Shown in pieces: positions 1 through 6,726 of a stretch of DNA of 39,676 nt (within the stretch, counting starts at the first letter, position 1; every line of letters begins with the position of its first letter). This stretch comes from a virus: IMG/VR virus record IMGVR_UViG_3300037245_002970, positions 1-39,676 of that record; one strand, written 5' to 3'. Both the position numbers and the translations under genes were made by a program. Below the pieces are notes generated by a model, which did not search any database, was not told the origin of the DNA, and was given only the letters and a program-made list of their open reading frames with translations.

Positions 1-952
1 CTGTACATAACTGATCTCCGTACACCTGCTTCAGTGCGTTTAGTTCCTCCTTGAACTTGTAGAATATACCAATTTTAGATGCACAAAAATTATCGTAAAT
101 AAAATTCGCCTTGCTCAGGTCCAGGATCATGGAGTTGCCACTCTCAAACTTTACTGTTCCGCTGTACATCTGGTGTAGCTTCATCATAAGTTTAACTGGG
201 GTGTCTGCAAGTATCACATCCTCAGTGCCTTCAACCACCAGGTTTTTCTGTAGCTTGGATGTTAGCCTGTATGTCACCTCTTCCATTTCAACCTCCAGCA
301 CCTCCTCCACAATGTTGTTATCAAAACCTGCCTCCTTCTGAGTAAATCTTATGGTGTAGGGGTTCATCTTATCAACGATGGTTTCATGTCCCCTGGAGTA
401 GTCGTTAATCATCATGGAGTTTATCATTCTCTGCTTAACATCCACGTAGTCCTTTGCGAACTTATAAAAACTAACGTACTTCTTGAATGGGTTGTTAGGA
501 ATACCATACACCTGGTGATACATTTGACTGTAACTCTCAGGTGTTGGTGTCCCAGACATCAAAATAACCTTACTCTTGCTCTTCTTAATCAAAGCCTTCA
601 CATCCTTGGCGCGTTTATTAGGCTTAGGTATAGCACCCAAACTATGCGCCTCGTCAATGATTACTATGTCCCACTTAATATTCTGTGGAAGCTTATGCAT
701 ACTCTCGTAGTTTATAGTGAACAACACGAAAGATGCTGGGCACATGAGGTCATAGTCGCCAACGATGGATGATATAGCCTTCTTTTTTGTAAGGAAAAGC
801 ACGTGCTCCACACCCATCTGGTCTGCAATACCTAGGCTAGTCTATGTTTTTCCTGTCCTAACCTCCATGGCTAGGTACAGGAATCCATTTTTTTTCAACA
901 CATCAGTCCCTCGACCTATAATGTCCTTCTGATAGTCTCTAAATTTTATCAT
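1..952 (-). pseudogene. DEAH-box SNF2-like helicase fragment, amber-interrupted, truncated by window edge
   Basis: Reading leftward from an ATG at 952, one frame runs to the window edge with a single interruption, a TAG at 842-844 (codon 37). Visible helicase motifs are RTGKT (Walker A) just before the stop, VIIDEAH (motif II) and LMSGTPTPE (motif III), as in superfamily 2 / SNF2-type DNA-dependent ATPases, which remodel or unwind DNA. The C-terminal helicase lobe lies outside the window. The TAG replaces the residue directly after GKT, where Leu or Gln is usual, so this is a one-base nonsense change, a sequencing error, or a recoded codon. Only one TAG occurs in about 315 codons, and genes in the main genome stop normally at TAG, which argues against recoding. 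The GC content and the CTG/GTG/AAG-rich codon use differ sharply from the rest of the window. Confidence 0.75.
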
Positions 953-978
953 AGCTTATTTATTAGTTGATGTTATAC

Positions 979-1105
979 GGTGTTAGCAACTATAAAAGGC
1001 TTTTTAAGTAACCTTCTGCCAGCTTTTGTGTCATACTAATATATCCTGTTTCTTCTTCGTGCTTAGTGTATAAAGCCTTTAACAGTTCACTTTGTTTGCT
1101 AACAC
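979..1105. repeat. 127-bp direct repeat, copy 1 (circular-closure overlap)
   Basis: This stretch is identical base for base to 39550-39676, and identity stops at 978 (C here, T at 39549). The length of 127 is a common maximum k-mer size of de Bruijn assemblers, so the pair most likely marks closure of a circle, with 1-978 as an alternative path into the same k-mer. The segment is also bounded by 10-bp inverted repeats, GTGTTAGCAA at 980-989 and TTGCTAACAC at 1096-1105. It covers the 3' part of the gene at 990-1244. Confidence 0.95.
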
Positions 1106-1244
1106 GTAATATAATTAATTGCTCAATTTCTGCTACACTATCAAGGGCATCTAAAACGTTCAACTCATTACCCCCAGCAATATCCATTTTGCAAGTTTCT
1201 ATATTTTGTTTAAGCTCTGTAATTAATTCTTTTATATTATCCAT
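990..1244 (-). CDS. Small helical hypothetical protein (84 aa)
   Basis: An 84-residue soluble, mostly helical protein, starting MDNIKELITELKQN and ending TAG; no family recognised. Its 3' part lies inside the 127-bp repeat, so it is the gene through which both the circular genome and the side branch pass. In the circle its stop is followed by a palindrome and a weak terminator (39487-39558); in the branch it is followed about 40 bp later by the helicase ATG. It is one of four short genes separated by GCTAAC/GTTAGC motifs, which suggests a mobile accessory gene (inference). Confidence 0.65.
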   Translation of the reverse strand: MDNIKELITELKQNIETCKMDIAGGNELNVLDALDSVAEIEQLIILRVSKQSELLKALYTKHEEETGYISMTQKLAEGYLKSLL

Positions 1245-1298
1245 AATTTTCGTTTTTAAGTCCGCAACTAATCATATTACCATACGTTAGCGTTAATA

Positions 1299-1496
1299 CT
1301 ATTCCTTTACTATTTCACAATCCCTTTCCGTAAAGTATTCTATTGGGTCAATAAATCCACCACCTTTATCAAAGGCACATTGCCATACTTTTTTATCTTC
1401 ATTCCAAATAACTCTTTTTACAACTCCAAAACGGTGTTTCAATAAGTTACCTTTTACTATCTCTGTTCCGTTTTTATCTTTGTGTCCTGTATTCAT
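1299..1496 (-). CDS. YopX-like small phage protein
   Basis: A 65-residue protein. The N terminus TGHKDKNGTEIVKGNLL followed by a GVVKRVIW strand resembles the YopX family of small beta-barrel phage proteins (typical pattern: TGLxDKNGxxIYEGD, then a GxVxW strand). Function is unknown in the family. It lies between two repeat-rich spacers and is transcribed with its neighbours. The family call rests on the N-terminal motif only. Confidence 0.6.
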   Translation of the reverse strand: MNTGHKDKNGTEIVKGNLLKHRFGVVKRVIWNEDKKVWQCAFDKGGGFIDPIEYFTERDCEIVKE

Positions 1497-1509
1497 AATG
1501 TTATATTTT

Positions 1510-1620
1510 TAGTTAATAATCCGTACTAATGCTAACACTAAATATATGGCATATAAAAAACGCCACATATTCAAAACGTTAGCATTAATTAAAACTACGC
1601 TTCGCTAATGCTAACACGTT
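1510..1620. repeat. Palindromic spacer with alternating GCTAACAC/GTTAGCAT boxes
   Basis: GCTAACAC occurs at 1531-1538 and 1610-1617, with GTTAGC between them at 1578-1583. TAATGCTAAC and GTTAGCATTA are perfect 10-bp inverted partners. Between the first two boxes is an imperfect stem, AATATATGGC against GCCACATATT, with an AT-rich loop. The AAC...GTT pairing around a central stem over about 53 bp recalls the fold of an integron attC site, but the outer boxes do not match the strict GTTRRRY core and no integrase is present. No gene is visible here. Confidence 0.6.
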
Positions 1621-1639
1621 GTAATAATTAATAAAAACA

Positions 1640-1867
1640 CTACTTGGTGCGTTCTTTAGCTCTTCGCTCTCTTCTGTTTTGCTTACCATCTTTTAAGTCT
1701 CCAAAATGCACCTTTGGTAAGTCCTTGTAAGGGTCTGTAATCTTTAGTGCTTCAGTTTTATAATATTCGTTCATTTCTCTTTCTAAGGTAATTTCTTTTT
1801 GAATCTCTTTAGCCCTTGTAAGTATGGCAAAAATTCTCAGTTTTCTAATTAAAATATCTCTTTCCAT
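1640..1867 (-). CDS. Small charged hypothetical protein (75 aa)
   Basis: A 75-residue protein with a helical N-terminal half and a strongly basic C terminus (RRERRAKERTK), which could bind nucleic acid. No family recognised. It is followed downstream by the palindromic spacer at 1510-1620, the arrangement expected of a cassette-like unit (inference). Confidence 0.55.
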   Translation of the reverse strand: MERDILIRKLRIFAILTRAKEIQKEITLEREMNEYYKTEALKITDPYKDLPKVHFGDLKDGKQNRRERRAKERTK

Positions 1868-1898
1868 ATCGTGTTTTTAAAAATCATACAACCATCCG

Positions 1899-2090
1899 TT
1901 ATACAACAGATAAATCACTAACCCACCTTAAACAAGGGTTACCTCCTCCGTTATATTCTTTTGGTGGCTCTTTATCATACATCACCATATAAGCAAATAC
2001 TTTTTTACTTGTCCCTTGTATTATCTTTACTATTACCCCATAGCCTAGAAACTCATCATTTATTCTCTGTCCAACTCGTAATTTATCCAT
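1899..2090 (-). CDS. Small beta-rich hypothetical protein (63 aa)
   Basis: A 63-residue protein starting MDKLRVGQRINDEFLGYGV, probably a small SH3-like barrel (VGQR, GYGVIVKI and AYMVMYD strands). It ends GTTGTATAACGG with the TAA built into the sequence, and the next ATG follows about 30 bp on. No function assigned. Confidence 0.55.
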   Translation of the reverse strand: MDKLRVGQRINDEFLGYGVIVKIIQGTSKKVFAYMVMYDKEPPKEYNGGGNPCLRWVSDLSVV

Positions 2091-2143
2091 TGTATAACAT
2101 TATTTAAAAATCATTAAAACGCTTTTTACATTTAGCGTTATAA

Positions 2144-2848
2144 CTAAAATAATGAATTTAATTTCTCATCATCTTTATTTTCTACTAAATCAACCTCTCC
2201 AATTTCAGTTATATAAATTCCAATTATTCTGTTAAACATACATCTAGCACCAATAGAAGATGTTAATTTGAATGTATCAAAATCTCTGATCAACTTTCTT
2301 ACAATAGCCAACTTTTCAGCAATTTCATTATCTAATAAGCCGATGTATTGAAATTCCTTCTGTATTCCAACATCAACATAATCAGCATATTTTAAACCAT
2401 ATCTCTTAATTAAACCATCAAAATATTGTCTTTCCCTTCCGCCTCCTAATCCATTCCGATTGCAATCGCTTTTTTGAGAATGTATATTGTGAAGATTCCA
2501 AGCTATGCTCATGTTCTTTCCTTTACTATTAAAATGCCCTCCATCCTGCTGCTTACCATAAGGCTTCCCACAATCAATGCAAACATCATAAAAAACATTA
2601 TCAACCATTCTGGCCAACTTCTGTATTTCCTGTGCTAATACATTTTTATATTTTCTAGGATAAAGATATGGAGCTTTTTCTTTTTTCTCTTTTGCCCAAT
2701 CCTGTTTTTGTTTTTTATTTTTCTGATCCAAAAGATGCATTGCTTTTGCTGTTTGACAATCTATTTTTTTACACCAATTATCTAAAGAATTGTAAGGAGT
2801 GTGTTTCTCCTTACAATTTTTACATTTCAATTCTTTTTTTTTCTTCAT
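2144..2848 (-). CDS. ninG: NinG/Rap-like recombination nuclease
   Basis: Resembles lambda NinG (Rap), a structure-specific endonuclease that helps phage recombination. The N terminus has a zinc-knuckle-like set of cysteines (CKNCKEKHTPY ... CQTAKAMH). The middle has CIDCGKPYG, then GGHFNSKG and the WNLHNIHSQKSDCN stretch, giving the cysteine/histidine layout of the family's HNH-like core. At 234 residues it is in the family's normal range. The start overlaps the preceding gene's stop by 4 bp (ATGA type). It belongs with the Rad52-like and YqaJ-like recombination genes upstream. Family call fairly firm; substrate inferred. Confidence 0.8.
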   Translation of the reverse strand: MKKKKELKCKNCKEKHTPYNSLDNWCKKIDCQTAKAMHLLDQKNKKQKQDWAKEKKEKAPYLYPRKYKNVLAQEIQKLARMVDNVFYDVCIDCGKPYGKQQDGGHFNSKGKNMSIAWNLHNIHSQKSDCNRNGLGGGRERQYFDGLIKRYGLKYADYVDVGIQKEFQYIGLLDNEIAEKLAIVRKLIRDFDTFKLTSSIGARCMFNRIIGIYITEIGEVDLVENKDDEKLNSLF

Positions 2849-3225
2849 AACTTTTCCAACTCATTTATAATGTCATCAATATTTTCCTGAGTCATAGATT
2901 CATCACTGCTTTGGTATGATTCTAAATCATAAATCAATTCTTGTCCTTTAAAATAAGCAAAAAGGTTAACTATTTTCTCACTATTAACATCTTCACATTT
3001 TAAATTTACCTCTCCAAAAATTTCTTCTTCTTTCTCCATTACATATTGAACAGCTTCAAACTCTCCAATATCATGGTCTTTTAACCATTCACTTGCTGCA
3101 TGATAACCAACTATAAAATAATCTTCATTAAATAATTTATGATGTAAATCACTTTTGCATTGGTCAATTTGAATTTCATGCATTCCATCAATTGCGTGTT
3201 CAATAATTCCTTTTAAATTTTTCAT
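2845..3225 (-). CDS. Conserved-looking acidic phage hypothetical
   Basis: A 126-residue acidic protein. The core, with FIVGYHAASEWLK, FEAVQYVMEKEEEIFGEVN and KIVNLFAYFKGQEL, has the look of a small protein common in Bacteroidota phages, but I cannot name its function. Its ATG sits directly behind the leader ACTAAAGAGCA, which supports the start. Its end overlaps ninG by 4 bp. Confidence 0.65.
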   Translation of the reverse strand: MKNLKGIIEHAIDGMHEIQIDQCKSDLHHKLFNEDYFIVGYHAASEWLKDHDIGEFEAVQYVMEKEEEIFGEVNLKCEDVNSEKIVNLFAYFKGQELIYDLESYQSSDESMTQENIDDIINELEKL

Positions 3226-3240
3226 TGCTCTTTAGTTTTT
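3225..3240 (-). promoter_or_regulatory. ACTAAAGAGCA leader motif, copy a
   Basis: Read leftward: AAAAACTAAAGAGCAATG, running directly into the ATG of 2845-3225. One of seven copies in the window; five end at or 2 nt before a start codon. Confidence 0.7.
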
Positions 3241-3255
3241 AGGTTTTATATATTA

Positions 3256-3450
3256 TTAATCATTCATTACATCACTTTTTAAACTCAAAAGCAAATTTTC
3301 CTCACTTTCATTTTCCAACTTAAATTCCCAAGTAGTCCAAAAATCTCTTTCTGTTACATTGTGTACTTGATTTATAAAATCAAATTCACATAAAAGGTTT
3401 TCAAATTCTCCGTTTTTACTGTTATCCATTTGTAATATTAAATTTTCCAT
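3256..3450 (-). CDS. Acidic hypothetical protein (64 aa)
   Basis: A 64-residue, strongly acidic protein with no recognised domain. It is the first gene after promoter P2 (3479-3511), and its ATG follows the ACTAAAGAGCA leader. Small acidic first genes of this kind are often host-directed, but nothing in the sequence proves that. Confidence 0.6.
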   Translation of the reverse strand: MENLILQMDNSKNGEFENLLCEFDFINQVHNVTERDFWTTWEFKLENESEENLLLSLKSDVMND

Positions 3451-3463
3451 TGCTCTTTAGTTT
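3450..3463 (-). promoter_or_regulatory. ACTAAAGAGCA leader motif, copy b
   Basis: Read leftward: AAACTAAAGAGCAATGG, ending in the ATG of 3256-3450. It lies about 16 bp downstream of the -7 box of P2, so it is inside the mRNA leader. Confidence 0.7.
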
Positions 3464-3478
3464 AAATTAATAATGACA

Positions 3479-3511
3479 CAAATATAGGATTTTTATTTAA
3501 ACATTATCAAA
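3479..3511 (-). promoter_or_regulatory. Promoter P2 (Bacteroidota type)
   Basis: Leftward -33 box TTTG at 3508-3511, 21-bp AT-rich spacer, and -7 box TATATTTG at 3479-3486, matching the known Bacteroidota consensus. Start of transcription is expected near 3472, ahead of 3256-3450, 2845-3225 and ninG. Confidence 0.75.
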
Positions 3512-3516
3512 TTTAT

Positions 3517-3774
3517 TTAATTATTATAATAAAATTCAATCATTTTATTATCTATCATATTATTAATAGTTTCTTTTTTTACAGGAAATTTTATTGCAGG
3601 GTTTTGAATATCAATCATAAACCAAACAGGAAATTTTAAACCATCTTTTCCTTTTGCATTCCCAAACCCTTCAATCTTATAAAATTCTCCTTTCTTGAAA
3701 TTAACTAAAGTTTTAAGGCACTTCAATTCGCTTTCAAATGATGGGTAAATATTTTTAGCTACTCTCTTTATCAT
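3517..3774 (-). CDS. Small hypothetical protein
   Basis: About 85 residues if started at the ATG reading MIKRVAKN, which leaves a 20-bp overlap with the upstream gene. Earlier ATGs at 3795 and 3807 would lengthen the overlap to about 40-53 bp. The middle, with FKKGEFYKIEGFGNAKG and FPVWFMID, looks like a small beta barrel. No family recognised. It ends just ahead of promoter P2, so it may be the last gene of the replication transcript. Confidence 0.55.
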   Translation of the reverse strand: MIKRVAKNIYPSFESELKCLKTLVNFKKGEFYKIEGFGNAKGKDGLKFPVWFMIDIQNPAIKFPVKKETINNMIDNKMIEFYYNN

Positions 3775-4153
3775 TCTTAATTCTTTTTTTAACATTTTCC
3801 AACTCAATTAATAAATCCTTTTTTTCATCTTCCAACTTTTTGATCTTATCTATTGACCTATTTATTAAATCCCTTTTATCTTGTTCCAAAATCATTATTT
3901 GGCTTTCCATCTTTATAATTAATTTACATTGGAAAACATACATAACATTTTTTAATGTCAATCTCTCCAGAAATTTATCCATCTGCTGAAGGACTGCCAA
4001 TTGCTTCTGTGAGGCGTCATCTTTTTTCAACAGCAACTTATTTACCATCGAGGAAAGTAAAGAGCTAAAAACCTGCTTATTTATATCGTGTGATGATGAA
4101 TAGGATTCACTCTTTGCCATCTCATACAATCTTTGTATTTCTTTATTCTCCAT
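3755..4153 (-). CDS. Coiled-coil hypothetical protein
   Basis: A 132-residue helical protein whose C-terminal half (from about residue 80) is a charged heptad-rich coiled coil. It starts 2 bp after the helicase stop, so it is co-transcribed and may be an accessory factor of the helicase (inference from position only). Confidence 0.6.
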   Translation of the reverse strand: MENKEIQRLYEMAKSESYSSSHDINKQVFSSLLSSMVNKLLLKKDDASQKQLAVLQQMDKFLERLTLKNVMYVFQCKLIIKMESQIMILEQDKRDLINRSIDKIKKLEDEKKDLLIELENVKKRIKNDKESS

Positions 4154-4155
4154 AA

Positions 4156-5148
4156 TTAAAAAGGTGCTGAATCAAAATCATCAAAAGCATTTGCCATTGA
4201 ACTTTCATTTAACTCAATTATATGTTCTTTGTGAGAATAAAAATGCTGTCCTCCAAACTCTGAAATGTTTTCAAAATATCTTCCTGATTTAATATCATAT
4301 CTTAAACAAGCAACTCCTTTTATTCCAACAACTTTTGGTTTAGCTTTTGCAATCTTAACCTCAGTAAGATTTCCATCCCTTGAAACTATTATAATTGTTT
4401 TACCATTGTTATTCCACTCTGAACCTCCTTTCAAATCATTTTCATCTAATGGTATAACCTTGTTATTTTTATCCTTCCTAGCTCCTTTGGGGTGTATTAC
4501 TGTATGAAAATGAAGCCCACTCTCTTCAGCTAATTCATTTCGATAACTCAATGTACTTTCCAACCACTTATCTTCTCTGCTAAATCCTGTTGTATCATGC
4601 TTCATATAATTCCAACTATCTATTACAGCAGAAAATATTCCAAGTTTATCTTTATTCTCAACAGCAAATTCCCAAAATTCAGAAGGAGTTACTGTCTTTG
4701 ACCTTGTTTTATTATCTCCTTTTTTTACTGTTGGATTATAAATCTTAAAAACATCTAAAACCTCTGGCAACATTTTAAACATCTCAGCCTCTGTTATTCT
4801 ATTTTTAATTAATGTTCTTTCTCCTTTGGAATTAAAATAAAACTCCTCAAACTGCTTCCCTGACATTTTATGCATCAATTGACCTATAACCTCCTGAACA
4901 GTTCCAGCATCAGGCATATTTATTAAATGCTTATGGCCATAAAACTCATTCTGATTTCTCAATGTTTCAAGTAAAAGCTCAGTCTTACCACTGCCAGGAA
5001 AACCTGTCCAATCAGTTATGCCTCCTTCTTTAATTGAATAATGTTTTGCCAATCCATTAAATCCTGCATAAAAAGTTTGACCTCCTCCTGTATCATAATG
5101 CTCTGACATTTTATCTCTTATCATTTCCTCTGTTACTATCTGATCCAT
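4156..5148 (-). CDS. RecA/DnaB-fold replicative helicase-like ATPase
   Basis: A 330-residue ATPase of the DnaB/Twinkle (superfamily 4) type, probably the replication-fork helicase. Walker A is GFPGSGKT at residues 49-56, preceded by ITDWT as in gp4/Twinkle helicases; a Walker B strand AVIDSWN lies at about 174-180, and FHTVIHPKG near 213 fits the H/Q motif region. No primase or DnaB N-terminal domain is attached, so it is a helicase core only. The C terminus ends FDDFDSAPF, resembling the acidic tip of single-stranded DNA-binding proteins. It follows the O-like initiator and putative loader, a lambda-like replication order. A recombination ATPase of the same fold is the main alternative. Confidence 0.8.
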   Translation of the reverse strand: MDQIVTEEMIRDKMSEHYDTGGGQTFYAGFNGLAKHYSIKEGGITDWTGFPGSGKTELLLETLRNQNEFYGHKHLINMPDAGTVQEVIGQLMHKMSGKQFEEFYFNSKGERTLIKNRITEAEMFKMLPEVLDVFKIYNPTVKKGDNKTRSKTVTPSEFWEFAVENKDKLGIFSAVIDSWNYMKHDTTGFSREDKWLESTLSYRNELAEESGLHFHTVIHPKGARKDKNNKVIPLDENDLKGGSEWNNNGKTIIIVSRDGNLTEVKIAKAKPKVVGIKGVACLRYDIKSGRYFENISEFGGQHFYSHKEHIIELNESSMANAFDDFDSAPF

Positions 5149-5149
5149 T

Positions 5150-5482
5150 TTAAATTCCTTTATTTAATCGTTTAATCCTATCCTCCATCGGTTCAGCCTC
5201 TGGATTATCTATTATGTATTGTTTAATCCAAATTGAAACCTCCTGAGTACTCATTCTAAAAGTTCTGCCATAATCTCCCAAAGCTCCATTCTTAATAGCT
5301 TGTATTATATGCTTCTCTTCTACATTATTAAACTTATAAACTATATCCTTTGAAATCTCCTCAACTCTTTTAGGTTCTAATCCTACCCTTTCAAATGCTA
5401 AAGAAACAGATAATGATAATTTTTTACATTTCTGGATATTCTTCTCTAATTGATTTTGTGAAATCTGTAAATTGTTTTTCAT
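5150..5482 (-). CDS. Putative helicase loader or replication accessory protein
   Basis: About 110 residues from the ATG of MKNNLQISQNQLE (5482). ATGs at 5503 and 5533 would deepen the overlap with the upstream gene, which is already 59 bp. The C-terminal part, HIIQAIKNGALGDYGRTF followed by SIWIKQYI, resembles a small domain found beside replication genes in Bacteroidota phages. The loader role is inferred only from its place between the O-like initiator and the helicase. Confidence 0.6.
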   Translation of the reverse strand: MKNNLQISQNQLEKNIQKCKKLSLSVSLAFERVGLEPKRVEEISKDIVYKFNNVEEKHIIQAIKNGALGDYGRTFRMSTQEVSIWIKQYIIDNPEAEPMEDRIKRLNKGI

Positions 5483-6089
5483 TTGTTTTGTTTTTAAACT
5501 GTTCATAAAATACGACAATGAATTTGACACCATCTTTATTGTTCTTTCTTAGCTTGGTAAGGCTCATAAAATTTTTACTCCAAAAATCATCAGCCCTTAC
5601 TTTATGTGTAATACTCTCAATTATTCTATAAGGTATTTTATCAATCCTATTTAATTTATCAATAGTATCTAACCATTTAGGCTTCTGTGTTTCATTAGGA
5701 TGTAAATTATCAGGAAAAGAAGTCAAACAATTATCTAAACAATTGTGTATCTCTTTAGAGTACACCTTTTCTTCTTGTTCTTTTACTTGTTCTTTTACTT
5801 GTACTTGCAAAGGGGACCCCTTGAGGGGGTCTACTATGCTTATGGTATCATTGAGCTTTATGCCTGTTGCATCTTCAAACCCCTTAACTTGTTTGTCGAT
5901 AGAATGTTTTTGACTTATGTAAGCAAACTTTGCAATACCTTTTAAATTATCAGGCTCTTTCCCTAAAAATTGTCTATCTAATAATGCATTGATGAAAGGT
6001 ATTTTATCTGAATCTTCAAGCTCATTATAAATATCAAAATAACTCCTAAAGAAATTGAAACCTTTTCTTTTAGTTTTCTTTTCAGCCAT
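5424..6089 (-). CDS. O-like replication initiator (DUF6291-type N terminus)
   Basis: A 221-residue protein. Its N-terminal 90 residues (FNFFRSYFDIYNELEDSDK ... FINALLDRQF ... GIAKFAYISQKHSID) match the pattern of the DUF6291 domain, found in phage replication proteins with a winged-helix-like fold. The linker around residues 85-110 is encoded by repeats and a GC-rich hairpin (see the origin candidate at 5774-5831). The C-terminal part (WLDTIDKLNRID ... FWSKNFMSLTKLRKN) looks like a DnaD/O-type tail. The likely role is origin binding and helicase recruitment. Its start overlaps the stop of 6082-6300 by 8 bp. Confidence 0.7.
   Translation of the reverse strand: MAEKKTKRKGFNFFRSYFDIYNELEDSDKIPFINALLDRQFLGKEPDNLKGIAKFAYISQKHSIDKQVKGFEDATGIKLNDTISIVDPLKGSPLQVQVKEQVKEQEEKVYSKEIHNCLDNCLTSFPDNLHPNETQKPKWLDTIDKLNRIDKIPYRIIESITHKVRADDFWSKNFMSLTKLRKNNKDGVKFIVVFYEQFKNKTNEKQFTDFTKSIREEYPEM
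5774..5831. other. Candidate replication origin inside the initiator gene
   Basis: Two perfect tandem 12-mers CTTGTTCTTTTA (5774-5785 and 5786-5797) and a partial third copy are followed by GACCCC (5815-5820) and GGGGTC (5826-5831), a short-loop GC-rich hairpin in very AT-rich DNA. Iterons next to a structured element within an O-like gene is the arrangement of the lambda origin. Inference; the repeats also encode a VKEQ-rich linker. Confidence 0.4.
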
Positions 6090-6300
6090 TGTTAACCTCC
6101 TTAATCTTATTAATTTCAGACCTTAAAACTTTATGCAATTTAATTGCAGTTGAGACATCTAAACAAATAAAACTTGGAGGATGACCATTTATATCTATTT
6201 CAATATAAATCTCATTTTTTGAATTAGCATAACACTGTAAATAGTGTTCATTTGTTTCACTTTCTTTTGTTCCTAAAAAGGACATTTTTATGTTTGCCAT
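6082..6300 (-). CDS. Small hypothetical protein (72 aa)
   Basis: A 72-residue mixed alpha/beta protein, with no recognised family. It is the first gene downstream of promoter P1 and a long hairpin, and overlaps the initiator start by 8 bp, so its translation may be coupled to the initiator. It could be an expression regulator or leader gene of the replication operon, but only its position suggests so. Confidence 0.55.
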   Translation of the reverse strand: MANIKMSFLGTKESETNEHYLQCYANSKNEIYIEIDINGHPPSFICLDVSTAIKLHKVLRSEINKIKEVNNG

Positions 6301-6342
6301 AATATTGATGGTTTTAAGATTACCATAAACTATTAAATAAAG

Positions 6343-6389
6343 AAGCCTTTAACGGTTCGTTGATTGCAGCAACTCCCCATTAAAGGCTT
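6343..6389 (-). promoter_or_regulatory. Long 5'-leader hairpin (attenuator-like)
   Basis: Arms AAGCCTTTAACGG (6343-6355) and CCATTAAAGGCTT (6377-6389) pair over 13 bp with one wobble, with a 21-nt loop. Read leftward the stem is followed by CTTTATTTAA, a modest T-rich tract. It lies between P1 and the first gene of the replication transcript, so it may attenuate or stabilise that mRNA. Confidence 0.5.
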
Positions 6390-6441
6390 TAAATGTGTTT
6401 GAATATTATAACGACTGCAATTCGTTTTAACTTCGATAGTT

Positions 6442-6474
6442 CAAATATAATACTTTTATTTAATATATATCAAA
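6442..6474 (-). promoter_or_regulatory. Promoter P1 (Bacteroidota type)
   Basis: -33 box TTTG at 6471-6474, 21-bp spacer, -7 box TATATTTG at 6442-6449, leftward. It begins one base after the stop of the HTH gene and heads the transcript carrying the initiator, loader and helicase. Confidence 0.75.
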
Positions 6475-6726
6475 TTATTTAATTTGTTTTATACATATTC
6501 TCGCTTCACTATCCATCCAACAACCAACAGTTTTGTAAATAGGAACTCCATCAAACATTGTCTTGTTAGTTTCTACATGCTTAATAGAGAAAGTATCAGA
6601 TAAAAATTTGCTCACACAACTCTCATTGCAATCAAACATTTCTGCAATTTCTTTTTGTGTAAAAACTGATATTAGCTTTTGTAATTTATCTTGACTTAAA
6701 GCCTTAAAAAAATGTATTCCTTTCAT
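6475..6726 (-). CDS. Small HTH protein
   Basis: An 83-residue protein with a helix-turn-helix at about residues 22-43 (FTQKEIAEMFDCNESCVSKF), followed by a short C-terminal region. Probably a DNA-binding regulator; its stop lies right beside promoter P1, which it could control (inference). It follows the YqaJ-like gene with a TAATG stop/start overlap. Confidence 0.65.
   Translation of the reverse strand: MKGIHFFKALSQDKLQKLISVFTQKEIAEMFDCNESCVSKFLSDTFSIKHVETNKTMFDGVPIYKTVGCWMDSEARICIKQIK

Noticed and set aside
111-772. Rightward ORFs in the branch
   Set aside because: They lie opposite a frame with clear helicase motifs and have low-complexity, Ser/Leu/Thr-rich products.
842-844. TAG recoded as glutamine (code 15)
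   Set aside because: Genes such as 990-1244, 2144-2848 and 11390-11722 end normally at TAG, and only one in-frame TAG occurs in the branch gene, with CAG used throughout.
1510-1620. CRISPR array or tRNA
   Set aside because: Repeats alternate in direction with no regular spacers, and no cloverleaf is seen.
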